Source: Bacteroidales bacterium (lineage in GTDB: Bacteria > Bacteroidota > Bacteroidia > Bacteroidales > Muribaculaceae). From it: 64,000 bases of DNA. Where the stretch lies: positions 124,001-188,000 of the forward strand of contig DXXM01000002.1 in assembly GCA_019416285.1 (NCBI GenBank), written 5' to 3'. Below are positions 34,922 through 42,614 of this stretch, in pieces (the first letter of the stretch is position 1; each line of letters starts with the position of its first letter). The position numbers were made by a program, and so were the translations under genes. The notes beneath the pieces were generated by a model that saw only the letters and a list, made by a program, of their open reading frames with translations, did not search any database and was not told where the DNA came from.

Positions 34922-35842
34922 ATGAAAAAAATCTTAACAGCTATCGCACTTATGGCTATGACCCTCTCCGGTGCGGCTCAGACCGAGTACACCATTCTCC
35001 GTGCGTGTCATCCCGATGACGTGAAACATTATGACACCAAGCAGCTCCGCTCGCATTTCATGATGCCGAAAGTCATGGAGGAGAATAAAATCAACCTCAC
35101 ATATTCGATGTATGACCGCCTCATCTACGGCGGCGTAGTTCCCGTGGGCAAGGAAGTTGTCCTCGAGACCATCGACCCGCTGAAGGCCAAATTCTTCCTT
35201 GAGCGCCGCGAGCTCGGCGTAATCAATGTTGGCGGCGACGGTATCGTGACTGTCGACGGCAAGGAATATGAGCTTCACTTCAAGGACGCTCTCTATGTGG
35301 GCCGCGGCAAGCAGAATGTGAGCTTCCGCAGCAAAGACAACGCCAATCCCGCGAAGTTCTATATCAACTCCACTCCTGCCCACAAGGAGTACAAGACTCA
35401 ACTCATTACCATCGACGGCCGCAAGGGTTCAATAAAGGCCAACTGCATCAAGGCAGGCTCTCTCGAAGAATCCAATGACCGCGTGATCAACCAGCTCATC
35501 GTGTCAAACGTGCTTGAGGAAGGCCCCTGCCAGCTTCAGATGGGTCTCACCGAGCTTAAGCCCGGCAGCGTGTGGAACACAATGCCCGCACATACCCACG
35601 ACCGCCGCGTCGAGGCTTATTTCTATTTCAATGTTCCCGAGGGCAACGCAATCTGCCACCTCATGGGTGAGCCCCAGGAAAACCGTCTCATCTGGCTCCA
35701 CAACGAGCAGGCAGTGATGTCGCCCGAATGGTCAATCCACGCAGCCGCAGGTACTTCAAACTACATGTTCATCTGGGGCATGGGCGGCGAGAACCTCGAC
35801 TATGGCGACATGGACAAGGTGACTTACCTTGAGATGGAATAA
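34922..35842 (+). CDS. kduI: 5-keto-4-deoxyuronate isomerase with signal peptide
   Basis: The 306-residue protein is KduI over its whole length plus a 28-residue N-terminal extension. The predicted metal ligands His224, His226, Glu231 and His273 lie exactly 28 positions after the zinc ligands of E. coli KduI (196, 198, 203, 245), and the length differs by the same 28. The extension is a classical signal peptide: MKKILTAIALMAMTLSGAAQ with Lys-Lys, a hydrophobic core and an A-X-A-type site ending in AQ. KduI converts 4-deoxy-L-threo-5-hexosulose uronate (DKI) to DKII and is cytosolic in enterobacteria. Here it is predicted to be periplasmic. Blocks YFYFNV, MGEPQENR and FIWGMGGEN confirm the family. 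Confidence 0.95.
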   Translation: MKKILTAIALMAMTLSGAAQTEYTILRACHPDDVKHYDTKQLRSHFMMPKVMEENKINLTYSMYDRLIYGGVVPVGKEVVLETIDPLKAKFFLERRELGVINVGGDGIVTVDGKEYELHFKDALYVGRGKQNVSFRSKDNANPAKFYINSTPAHKEYKTQLITIDGRKGSIKANCIKAGSLEESNDRVINQLIVSNVLEEGPCQLQMGLTELKPGSVWNTMPAHTHDRRVEAYFYFNVPEGNAICHLMGEPQENRLIWLHNEQAVMSPEWSIHAAAGTSNYMFIWGMGGENLDYGDMDKVTYLEME

Positions 35843-35913
35843 TCATCAATTCTGTAATCGCAGACAATGTACCTTAGATAAATTACTTTAACCCAAAACA
35901 ATTTTTTACTATC

Positions 35914-36933
35914 ATGAAAGTCGTTACTTTAGGCGAAATCATGCTCCGCCTCTCACCTGAGGGCTGCCATCGCTTTGTGCAGGTCGATAACTTTGACGTA
36001 ATCTGGGGCGGCGGCGAGGCCAATGTCGCAGTAAGCTGCGCCAACTACGGCCTTGACGCATACTTTGTGTCAAAGCTCCCCAAACATGAAATCGGCCAGG
36101 CCGCAGTCAATGCGCTGCGCCGCTATGGTGTCAACACCGAATTCATCGCCCGTGGCGGTGACCGCGTAGGTATCTACTACTGCGAGACCGGTGCTTCGAT
36201 GCGTCCCTCAAAGGTTATCTATGACCGCGCTCACTCTGCAATCTCAGAGGCTGATCCCGAAGATTTCGACTTCGACGCAATCATGGAGGGTGCCGACTGG
36301 TTCCACTGGAGCGGTATCACTCCCGCTATCAGCGACAAGGCTGCCGAGCTCACCCGTCTTGCTTGCGAGGCTGCAAAGCGCCACGGCGTCACAGTGTCTG
36401 TCGACCTCAACTTCCGCAAGAAACTTTGGACAAAAGAGAAAGCCCAGTCAATCATGCGTCCCCTCATGCAGTATGTCGACGTATGCATCGGCAACGAGGA
36501 AGATGCAGAACTCTGCCTCGGCTTCAAGCCCGACGCTGACGTGGAAGGCGGCGAGACAAACGCAGAAGGCTACAAGGGCATCTTCAAGGCTATGGCCAAG
36601 GAATTTGACTTCAAGTATGTCATCTCTACTCTCCGCGAGTCATTCTCAGCTACTCACAACGGTTGGAAGGCTATGATCTACAACGGCGAGGAGTTCTACG
36701 AGTCCAAGCGCTATGATATCAACCCGATTATCGACCGTGTAGGCGGTGGCGACTCTTTCTCGGGCGGCATCATCTACGGCCTCCTTACTATGCCTAACCA
36801 GGGCGAGGCTCTCGAATTTGCAGTTGCAGCATCGGCTCTCAAGCAGACTATCCCCGGTGACTTCAACCTCGTCAGCGTTGACGAAGTGAAGGCTCTCGCA
36901 GGCGGTAGCGCCAACGGCCGCGTACAGCGCTAA
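35914..36933 (+). CDS. kdgK: 2-keto-3-deoxygluconate kinase (PfkB family)
   Basis: The 339-residue sugar kinase phosphorylates 2-keto-3-deoxygluconate to KDPG for cleavage to pyruvate and glyceraldehyde-3-phosphate. PfkB motifs: GEIMLRLSPEG and WGGGEANVAVSCANYGL at the N-terminus, and the anion hole/catalytic base in RVGGGDSFSGG (Asp280). It completes the route KduI-KduD-KdgK. It lies 71 bp after kduI, and a strong terminator (36973-37020) ends the operon. No KDPG aldolase (kdgA/eda) follows here, so it must be encoded elsewhere. Confidence 0.94.
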   Translation: MKVVTLGEIMLRLSPEGCHRFVQVDNFDVIWGGGEANVAVSCANYGLDAYFVSKLPKHEIGQAAVNALRRYGVNTEFIARGGDRVGIYYCETGASMRPSKVIYDRAHSAISEADPEDFDFDAIMEGADWFHWSGITPAISDKAAELTRLACEAAKRHGVTVSVDLNFRKKLWTKEKAQSIMRPLMQYVDVCIGNEEDAELCLGFKPDADVEGGETNAEGYKGIFKAMAKEFDFKYVISTLRESFSATHNGWKAMIYNGEEFYESKRYDINPIIDRVGGGDSFSGGIIYGLLTMPNQGEALEFAVAASALKQTIPGDFNLVSVDEVKALAGGSANGRVQR

Positions 36934-36972
36934 TCAGCTTTTTGAAAGCCCCGGCACAGCCGAATAAATTAT

Positions 36973-37020
36973 CCCGGCCCCTGGTGGAATAAAAATTCCG
37001 CCGGGGGCCGGGTTGGTTTT
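36973..37020 (+). terminator. Rho-independent terminator of the kdu operon
   Basis: CCCGGCCCC (36973-36981) pairs with GGGGCCGGG (37004-37012), continued by ggaat/attcc inside, then TTGGTTTT. Confidence 0.85.
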
Positions 37021-37033
37021 GGGGGGTAGGAGG

Positions 37034-37117
37034 AATAGGAGTGATAGGAGCAATAGGGGGGTGAGCCAAATTAGTCTAATTGGACTTATTTGACTAATTA
37101 GCCTGATCTGACTAATT
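37034..37117. repeat. Degenerate short tandem repeats
   Basis: Three 9-bp units (AATAGGAGT, GATAGGAGC, AATAGGGGG; 37034-37060) are followed by repeated TTAGTC/GACTAA motifs up to 37117. The reverse strand reads as a Leu/Ile/Arg-rich low-complexity frame that I do not regard as a gene. Similar tracts are frequent between genes in Bacteroidales. Confidence 0.5.
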
Positions 37118-37230
37118 TCCCATTCAACTCTGATTGAAAGCTCAGTTTTTTGCCGGAAGGGATGCAACTTTTAGGTAATTTTTGCGTCTAATGAGGTAAA
37201 TGGAATCAGAAACTGTTTAATTTGCAGGCT

Positions 37231-37716
37231 ATGAAACATAAGGTAAAACTGAGCGTGTTTTCGATAGTAGAAACGCTGATTGTGCTGGCTATGCTGGCGG
37301 GGTTGATATGGTATTTTGCCGATAAAGACAAGGAGGGTATTCTGTATGTGCTCTCGGCATGTGTGGCGGCGTGGTGTCTTTTGGAGCTTTACTATGCTCC
37401 GATGGCGGTTTCGGTCAATGAGAAGAATCTCTGCGTGCATCGGAATCTTGAGGTGAAGTGTATTCCGCTCAGTGAGATTGAATCGATTAAGCTATGCCAG
37501 CCCACAATGGCTGAACGGCGCATCTGCGGCAGCGGCGGCTTTTGCGGCTACTGGGGATGGTTCAGCGAGCGAGACCTCGGAAAGTATTTTGCCTATTACG
37601 GGAAGGCGTCGGATTGCTTCTTCGTCATTCTCAAAGACGGCCGCAAGTATATGCTCGGGTGTGAGAATCCCGGAGAAATCGTGGAGGCTGTAGAGAGAAG
37701 GATAGCTATGGGATAA
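37231..37716 (+). CDS. Small membrane protein with PH-like domain
   Basis: The 161-residue protein starts at ATG 37231 (a TTG 9 bp upstream is less likely). Two hydrophobic helices near the N-terminus (about 8-25 and 35-55: SIVETLIVLAMLAGLIWYF and VLSACVAAWCLLELYY) are followed by a bacterial PH-like beta domain: MAVSVNEKNLCVHRNLEVKC, PLSEIESIKLC and the C-terminal DCFFVILKDGRKYMLGCENP. Proteins of this type have unknown roles at the membrane. It stands alone between the kdu terminator and the phosphoesterase promoter. Confidence 0.75.
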   Translation: MKHKVKLSVFSIVETLIVLAMLAGLIWYFADKDKEGILYVLSACVAAWCLLELYYAPMAVSVNEKNLCVHRNLEVKCIPLSEIESIKLCQPTMAERRICGSGGFCGYWGWFSERDLGKYFAYYGKASDCFFVILKDGRKYMLGCENPGEIVEAVERRIAMG

Positions 37717-37721
37717 ATTAT

Positions 37722-37753
37722 TTTGCAAAATCAGAGGGTTTTGATTAACTTTG
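37722..37753 (+). promoter_or_regulatory. Putative promoter of the phosphoesterase gene
   Basis: TTTG (37722-37725) - 20 bp - TAACTTTG (37746-37753), an exact consensus match 41 bp before the ATG. Confidence 0.7.
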
Positions 37754-37793
37754 CCATGACCTCACGGTCTTGTCATATCATCTCTTCTAAGCC

Positions 37794-38954
37794 ATGAATC
37801 CCTCTAAATTTTCTTTGTTGCCATCCGGGTTGCCATCCTTGCTGCGGGCCGGACTGTCATCCAAACTGACGTCAAAATTGGCTTTCGGAGTGGCGTTGCT
37901 GTCATCGGGGGCGAGGTGCTGGTGCACTTTGCTCCTGTTTATATGTCTGTCAGCCTGTGATAAGGATTCGGGGTTATCGGCATATTACAGGATGGATACG
38001 ATGGTGTCTGGCGTCCACTACACTGTGCTGCAGGAGGCCGACGGCATAATCAATCCGGAAGATGAGTATATCGTGGTGCTCGGCGACGTGCAGGAATATA
38101 CTGCCGAGGTCACCACGATGGCCCCGCTGCATAGAAGCCTGTTGTGGACTCTGAGCCAACGGAGCGCGTACAATAATATAGCCTGTGTGCTTGAGGTGGG
38201 AGATGTCACAAACTGGAACGGTGTGGTGCAGTGGGAACGATATGAGGAGGCGATACGCGACGTGGTGAAATCGGGACTCCCGGTCTTTTCGAGTACTGGA
38301 AACCACGACTATGATGTAGGAGAAGGGGCGAAAATCCGTGACAGAAAGTCGACACGCATAAACAATTATCTCTCATACTGCTTTCCCGACAGCGTGGTGA
38401 AGGCTCGCTTCGAGGGGGGAAGGATTGAGAATCTGATAGTCCGCCTGCCGCTTAAATCTGTGGATATAGATATGATAATGCTCGAGTTTGCACCGCGCAA
38501 GGAGGTTGTGGACTGGGCTTGCGACTGGGTTGCGGCGCATCCTGAGCAGAAATTCATACTCATGACACACGAAATGCTGTGGAATGACGGAACGCTGATT
38601 GGCCCAGGCACGATGTGTTATGCCGAGAGGCATTTCGCGGGGACGGCCTCGACCTGGACGTCGCCCAAAGAGCTTGTGGAGCGCCTTCTGAAGCCTTATC
38701 CCAATGTAAAAGCCGCTCTGAGCGGCCATAACGGGTTTGCGGCTCTCAACGACAGTCAGACCAACGTCGCCGGCGCTCCCATCCCGCTCATACAGTTTAA
38801 TCTGCAATATCAGGAAAACGCCGGCGACTCGATGGTGTTGCTGCTGCGCTTCGACAGCGCGGCGGAGACGGCCGACTGCACGGTCTACCATACGGACAGG
38901 CGCCGACCGGTCGACACTCCAATCAGTGGCTACTCGTTCAGTATCGGCGATTAG
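37794..38954 (+). CDS. Calcineurin-like metallophosphoesterase, probable lipoprotein
   Basis: The 386-residue protein has a long N-terminal region with a hydrophobic stretch ending in a lipobox-like LFICLSAC, so it is probably a lipoprotein or membrane-anchored. Metallophosphatase motifs follow in order: VVLGDVQEYT, LEVGDVTNWNG, SSTGNHDYDVG, ILMTHEMLW and AALSGHNGF, giving the dinuclear metal ligands. Substrate unknown. A shorter start inside the Ser/Leu-rich leader is possible, since the lipobox Cys lies near residue 55, which is late for a lipoprotein signal; no in-frame ATG lies between 37794 and that Cys, so a non-ATG start would be needed. Confidence 0.82.
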   Translation: MNPSKFSLLPSGLPSLLRAGLSSKLTSKLAFGVALLSSGARCWCTLLLFICLSACDKDSGLSAYYRMDTMVSGVHYTVLQEADGIINPEDEYIVVLGDVQEYTAEVTTMAPLHRSLLWTLSQRSAYNNIACVLEVGDVTNWNGVVQWERYEEAIRDVVKSGLPVFSSTGNHDYDVGEGAKIRDRKSTRINNYLSYCFPDSVVKARFEGGRIENLIVRLPLKSVDIDMIMLEFAPRKEVVDWACDWVAAHPEQKFILMTHEMLWNDGTLIGPGTMCYAERHFAGTASTWTSPKELVERLLKPYPNVKAALSGHNGFAALNDSQTNVAGAPIPLIQFNLQYQENAGDSMVLLLRFDSAAETADCTVYHTDRRRPVDTPISGYSFSIGD

Positions 38955-39007
38955 TGGTATAAAAACGTTTTATATCGGCTGATTCGTCGCGCGCGAGTGA
39001 ATCACAT

Positions 39008-39038
39008 TTTGTAGAATCCGGAAATTTGAGTAATTTTG
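39008..39038 (+). promoter_or_regulatory. Putative promoter of the ftsY operon
   Basis: TTTG (39008-39011) - 19 bp - TAATTTTG (39031-39038), an exact consensus match 20 bp before the ftsY ATG. It excludes a start at 39026. Confidence 0.8.
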
Positions 39039-39058
39039 CAATTCTAAAAGTCTTGAAT

Positions 39059-40027
39059 ATGGGATTCTTCAATTTCTTCTCACGAGAAAAGAAAGAGACT
39101 CTTGACAAGGGTCTTGAAAAAACGCAACGTGGTCTTTTTGACCGTCTTTCTCATGCCATAGCAGGCAAGTCGACCATCGACGACGAGGTGCTCGATAATC
39201 TCGAGGAGGTCTTTGTGACCTCTGATGTGGGTGTCGACACGACCCTCCGCATCATCGACCGCATACAGAAGCGTGTGGCCAAGGACAAATATGTCGGTTC
39301 GTCGGAACTCAACCGTCTGCTCTGCGAGGAAATAGCCGACATGCTTGCCGAGAAGAGCGAAGAGTCCTCGATGGACGACTTCACTGTGCCTGCATCCCAC
39401 AAACCGCATGTGATAATGGTGGTGGGCGTCAATGGCGTGGGTAAGACCACGACTATCGGTAAGATGGCGGCCCAGTTCAAGAAAGCTGGCAACAAGGTAG
39501 TACTCGGCGCGGCCGACACATTCCGCGCGGCAGCTATCGAGCAACTTGAGGAGTGGGGTCGTCGTGCGGATGTGCCCGTAATCAAGCAGAAACTCGGTGC
39601 TGACCCGGCATCTGTTGCTTTCGACACCCTTCAGAGCGCGATAGCCAACAATGCCGATGTGGTAATCATCGACACCGCCGGCCGTCTCCACAATAAAAAG
39701 GGCCTCATGGACGAGCTGACGAAGGTCAAGAACGTGATGCAGAAACTTGTGCCTGAGGCGCCGCACGAAGTGCTCCTCGTACTCGACGGCTCGACAGGTC
39801 AGAACGCCTTCGAGCAGGCCAAGCAGTTTGTTGCCGCCACTCAGGTCAACGAGCTCGCCATTACCAAGCTCGACGGCACGGCCAAGGGCGGAGTGGTCAT
39901 CGGTATCAGTGACCAGTTCAAGATTCCGGTGAAATACATAGGCCTCGGTGAAGGTATCGAGGACCTTCAGGTGTTCCACAAGAAAGAATTTGTAGAATCT
40001 CTTTTCGGCGAAAAGAAAAATTCATAA
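39059..40027 (+). CDS. ftsY: Signal recognition particle receptor FtsY
   Basis: The 322-residue SRP receptor has an N domain (about 15-110) and a G domain with P-loop GVNGVGKTT (123-131), ADTFRAAAIEQL, DTAGRLHNKKGLM and TKLDGTAKGG. The acidic A domain of E. coli FtsY is missing, as is common in Bacteroidetes; the N-terminal MGFFNFFSREKK may be the membrane-contacting amphipathic helix. It works with Ffh (13168-14502). Its TAA overlaps the rimO ATG by one base, so the two are coupled. Confidence 0.97.
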   Translation: MGFFNFFSREKKETLDKGLEKTQRGLFDRLSHAIAGKSTIDDEVLDNLEEVFVTSDVGVDTTLRIIDRIQKRVAKDKYVGSSELNRLLCEEIADMLAEKSEESSMDDFTVPASHKPHVIMVVGVNGVGKTTTIGKMAAQFKKAGNKVVLGAADTFRAAAIEQLEEWGRRADVPVIKQKLGADPASVAFDTLQSAIANNADVVIIDTAGRLHNKKGLMDELTKVKNVMQKLVPEAPHEVLLVLDGSTGQNAFEQAKQFVAATQVNELAITKLDGTAKGGVVIGISDQFKIPVKYIGLGEGIEDLQVFHKKEFVESLFGEKKNS

Positions 40028-41364
40028 TGACAAAAAAAATTGCGGTCATTACGCTCGGCTGTTCAAAAAATCTCGTAGATTCCGAGCGTCTGATGAGGAT
40101 GCTCAGTGACGTGGGTTATGAAGTCACTGATGCTGCCTCCGATGACTTTCTTGAAAGCGACGGCAGGAAGATTGTCGTCATCAATACATGCGGCTTCATA
40201 GGCGACGCCAAAGAGGAGTCGGTCAATGAAATCCTCTCGTGGTGCGAAGTCAGGAAATCGGGCGACATCGACGCTCTCTATGTGATGGGATGCCTGTCGG
40301 AGCGCTATTCAGAGGAACTTCCGGCCGAAATTCCGGAGGTCGACGGCTGGTATGGCAAGACCGACTGGCCTCGACTGGTCACCGACCTTGCGCACCGAGC
40401 CCCGGGAAGCGCCCCCTACGACCGCGTCATCACCACACCGCGTCACCACGCCTATCTCAAGATAGCCGAGGGGTGTAACCGCTTCTGCGCCTTCTGCGCC
40501 ATTCCACTCATCACCGGCCGCTACAAGTCGCGCCCGATAGAGGAAATTGTGGAGGAAGTGAAGATGCTCGTGGGTAGAGGTGTGAAGGAATTCAACGTCA
40601 TAGCACAGGATCTCACCAACTACGGCACCGACCTCTACGGCAAGGTTGAGATAGCCCGTCTTGTCGACGAAATCTCGTGCGTTGAGGGTGTTGAGTGGAT
40701 ACGCCTGCACTATGCCTATCCCAAGGATTTTCCCCTCGAACTTCTCGACGTGATGGCCTCGCGCCCCAATGTCTGCAAATATCTTGACATAGCCCTGCAG
40801 CATGTGTCGGACAATGTGCTCGCCAATATGCGCCGCCACATCACCGGAGCGCAGACACGCGAGCTGCTTGCCGAGATACGCCGTCGCGTTCCCGGCATAC
40901 ATATCCGCACCACACTGATGGTTGGTTTCCCCGGCGAGGGCGAGGAGGAATTTGCCGAACTGCTCGACTTCGTGAAGGAGCAGCGCTTCGAGCGCATGGG
41001 TGCCTTTGCCTACTGTGAGGAAGAGGATACCTTCGGGGCGAAGAATTTCAGCGACGACATACCCGACGAGGTAAAGCAGTCGCGTCTGGAGCAGCTGATG
41101 GCCGCGCAGGAAGAAATTTCACTTTCCATACAGGAATCCAAGGTCGGGAAGCGTATGCGCGTTGTCATCGACCGCGAGGAACCGGAATTTTATGTAGGGC
41201 GCACCGAGTTTGATTCACCCGAAGTCGACCCGGAGGTGCTGATTTCAAAAAACAAGCCTCTTGAATGGGGCAAATTTTATGATGTAGTGATTACTTCGGC
41301 GCTCCCCTTCGAGCTCATGGCCGAGGCTATAGCGGAAGGAGAAGAAAAGGACAATGAAGATTGA
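40027..41364 (+). CDS. rimO: Ribosomal protein S12 methylthiotransferase RimO
   Basis: The 445-residue radical-SAM enzyme adds a methylthio group to an Asp of ribosomal protein S12. The N-terminal cluster-binding domain has Cys12 (TLGCSKNLVDSE), Cys55 (NTCGFIGDA) and Cys89 (MGCLSERY). The radical-SAM cluster is Cys150, Cys154, Cys157 in CNRFCAFC. A C-terminal TRAM domain ends the protein. It overlaps ftsY by 1 nt and the next gene by 11 nt. Confidence 0.97.
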   Translation: MTKKIAVITLGCSKNLVDSERLMRMLSDVGYEVTDAASDDFLESDGRKIVVINTCGFIGDAKEESVNEILSWCEVRKSGDIDALYVMGCLSERYSEELPAEIPEVDGWYGKTDWPRLVTDLAHRAPGSAPYDRVITTPRHHAYLKIAEGCNRFCAFCAIPLITGRYKSRPIEEIVEEVKMLVGRGVKEFNVIAQDLTNYGTDLYGKVEIARLVDEISCVEGVEWIRLHYAYPKDFPLELLDVMASRPNVCKYLDIALQHVSDNVLANMRRHITGAQTRELLAEIRRRVPGIHIRTTLMVGFPGEGEEEFAELLDFVKEQRFERMGAFAYCEEEDTFGAKNFSDDIPDEVKQSRLEQLMAAQEEISLSIQESKVGKRMRVVIDREEPEFYVGRTEFDSPEVDPEVLISKNKPLEWGKFYDVVITSALPFELMAEAIAEGEEKDNED

Positions 41365-42529
41365 CAATATGACGGAGGAGGCGGTGGATGTGTGCCTCCA
41401 CGAGAGGATTCCATTTGTGCTTTATGCTCTTCCGGGTGAATCCGACTGCCGGTTTTACGCCTCGCTTCCGTTTGCCGACGGAAGTTCGCCGGCCTTTGCC
41501 GAAAGTAAGAGCGACTGCTTTTTCATAAACTTTTTTGACAACGACGAACCCTACACGGCCGGAGTGCGCTTCGACATGACCGCACAGAAGCTCCTCGACT
41601 ATCGAAGAGCCTCCGTGATGCCCGATTTCCCGGGCCCGGAAATCCGGCCGCGCGTTTCGCCCACGCTGCGTGTGAGCTATCACGACGCTTTCTCTCGCGT
41701 AATCCCCCGTCTGAAATCCGACGGCGGCAAGGTTGTGCTGTCGCGCCATCGCACCATATTGACATATAAATTCCCCATACGGATAGCTGAGGAATATTTC
41801 TCGCTCACAGACTCCACCTTCCGCTATCTCTGCTACACGCCGGAAACAGGGGTGTGGCTTGGCTCGACTCCGGAGCTTCTGCTCGAAACCGGGAGCGAGA
41901 GGGGAGAGGTAAGGACTATGGCCCTAGCCGGAACACGTCAGGCCGACGACGAGACCCCCTGGGACGACAAGAATATCTATGAGCAGTCCATCGTCACCGA
42001 GTTCATAGCAGAAACTTTAAGAGGAGAGGGCCTTGACGTGAGAATAGATCCTCTTGGCGAGCGCCGTTTTCTCAATATCAAGCATCTATGCAACATCATA
42101 AGTGCCCGTGGAGTAGGCGATGTGCCCGCGCTGATGGCGGAAATGAGTCCGACACCGGCTGTGGCAGGCTATCCGCGCGACAGGGCGCTCGATGAAATCA
42201 ACACCTTCGAGACCCACCGCCGCTACTGCTATGGCGGCTATGTCGGTGTAAGGACAGGCGGCGAATATCACGCATACGTCAATCTTAGATGTTGCATGAT
42301 GGCTCCTGTAGCATACGCCGACAAATATTTCGGGTGGCTCTGCAATCTCTATTCCGGCGGAGGAATCGTGGCCGGTTCCCGTGAAGAGGAGGAGTGGAAC
42401 GAGACACAGGCGAAAACCGCAGCGCTCGCAGGAATTATGCTCGGGGACGCCGCCGACCCCTCCGGCTATGAAGGTCCCGACCTCCGACCGGGAAATGTGG
42501 AATTTCTGAGCGTGATACCGACTTTTTAA
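41354..42529 (+). CDS. menF: Isochorismate synthase-like chorismate-binding enzyme
   Basis: The 391-residue protein belongs to the MenF/EntC/PabB chorismate-utilising family. Motifs: WLGSTPELLLE, MALAGTR, MSPTPAVAGYPRDRA, RRYCYGGYVGV and the C-terminal GGGIVAGSREEEEWNETQAK. The AGTR and PTPAV blocks favour isochorismate synthase, the first step of menaquinone synthesis, over anthranilate or aminodeoxychorismate synthase. No menD or other men gene is adjacent. The ATG at 41354 lies inside the rimO end (11-nt overlap), suggesting translational coupling; a second ATG at 41369 is also possible. Confidence 0.82.
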   Translation: MKIDNMTEEAVDVCLHERIPFVLYALPGESDCRFYASLPFADGSSPAFAESKSDCFFINFFDNDEPYTAGVRFDMTAQKLLDYRRASVMPDFPGPEIRPRVSPTLRVSYHDAFSRVIPRLKSDGGKVVLSRHRTILTYKFPIRIAEEYFSLTDSTFRYLCYTPETGVWLGSTPELLLETGSERGEVRTMALAGTRQADDETPWDDKNIYEQSIVTEFIAETLRGEGLDVRIDPLGERRFLNIKHLCNIISARGVGDVPALMAEMSPTPAVAGYPRDRALDEINTFETHRRYCYGGYVGVRTGGEYHAYVNLRCCMMAPVAYADKYFGWLCNLYSGGGIVAGSREEEEWNETQAKTAALAGIMLGDAADPSGYEGPDLRPGNVEFLSVIPTF

Positions 42530-42614
42530 TGGCTGTCCGGGACTCCTCCGTCAAACTACCGCCCCGGTCACCACGCCGGTTTACTGAAATGACCAATCTA
42601 CAGATTTTGAAATA

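Noticed and set aside
36934..37167. Leu/Ile/Arg-rich 77-codon frame on the minus strand
   Set aside because: It is translated from the short tandem repeats and the operon terminator; low-complexity, not a gene.
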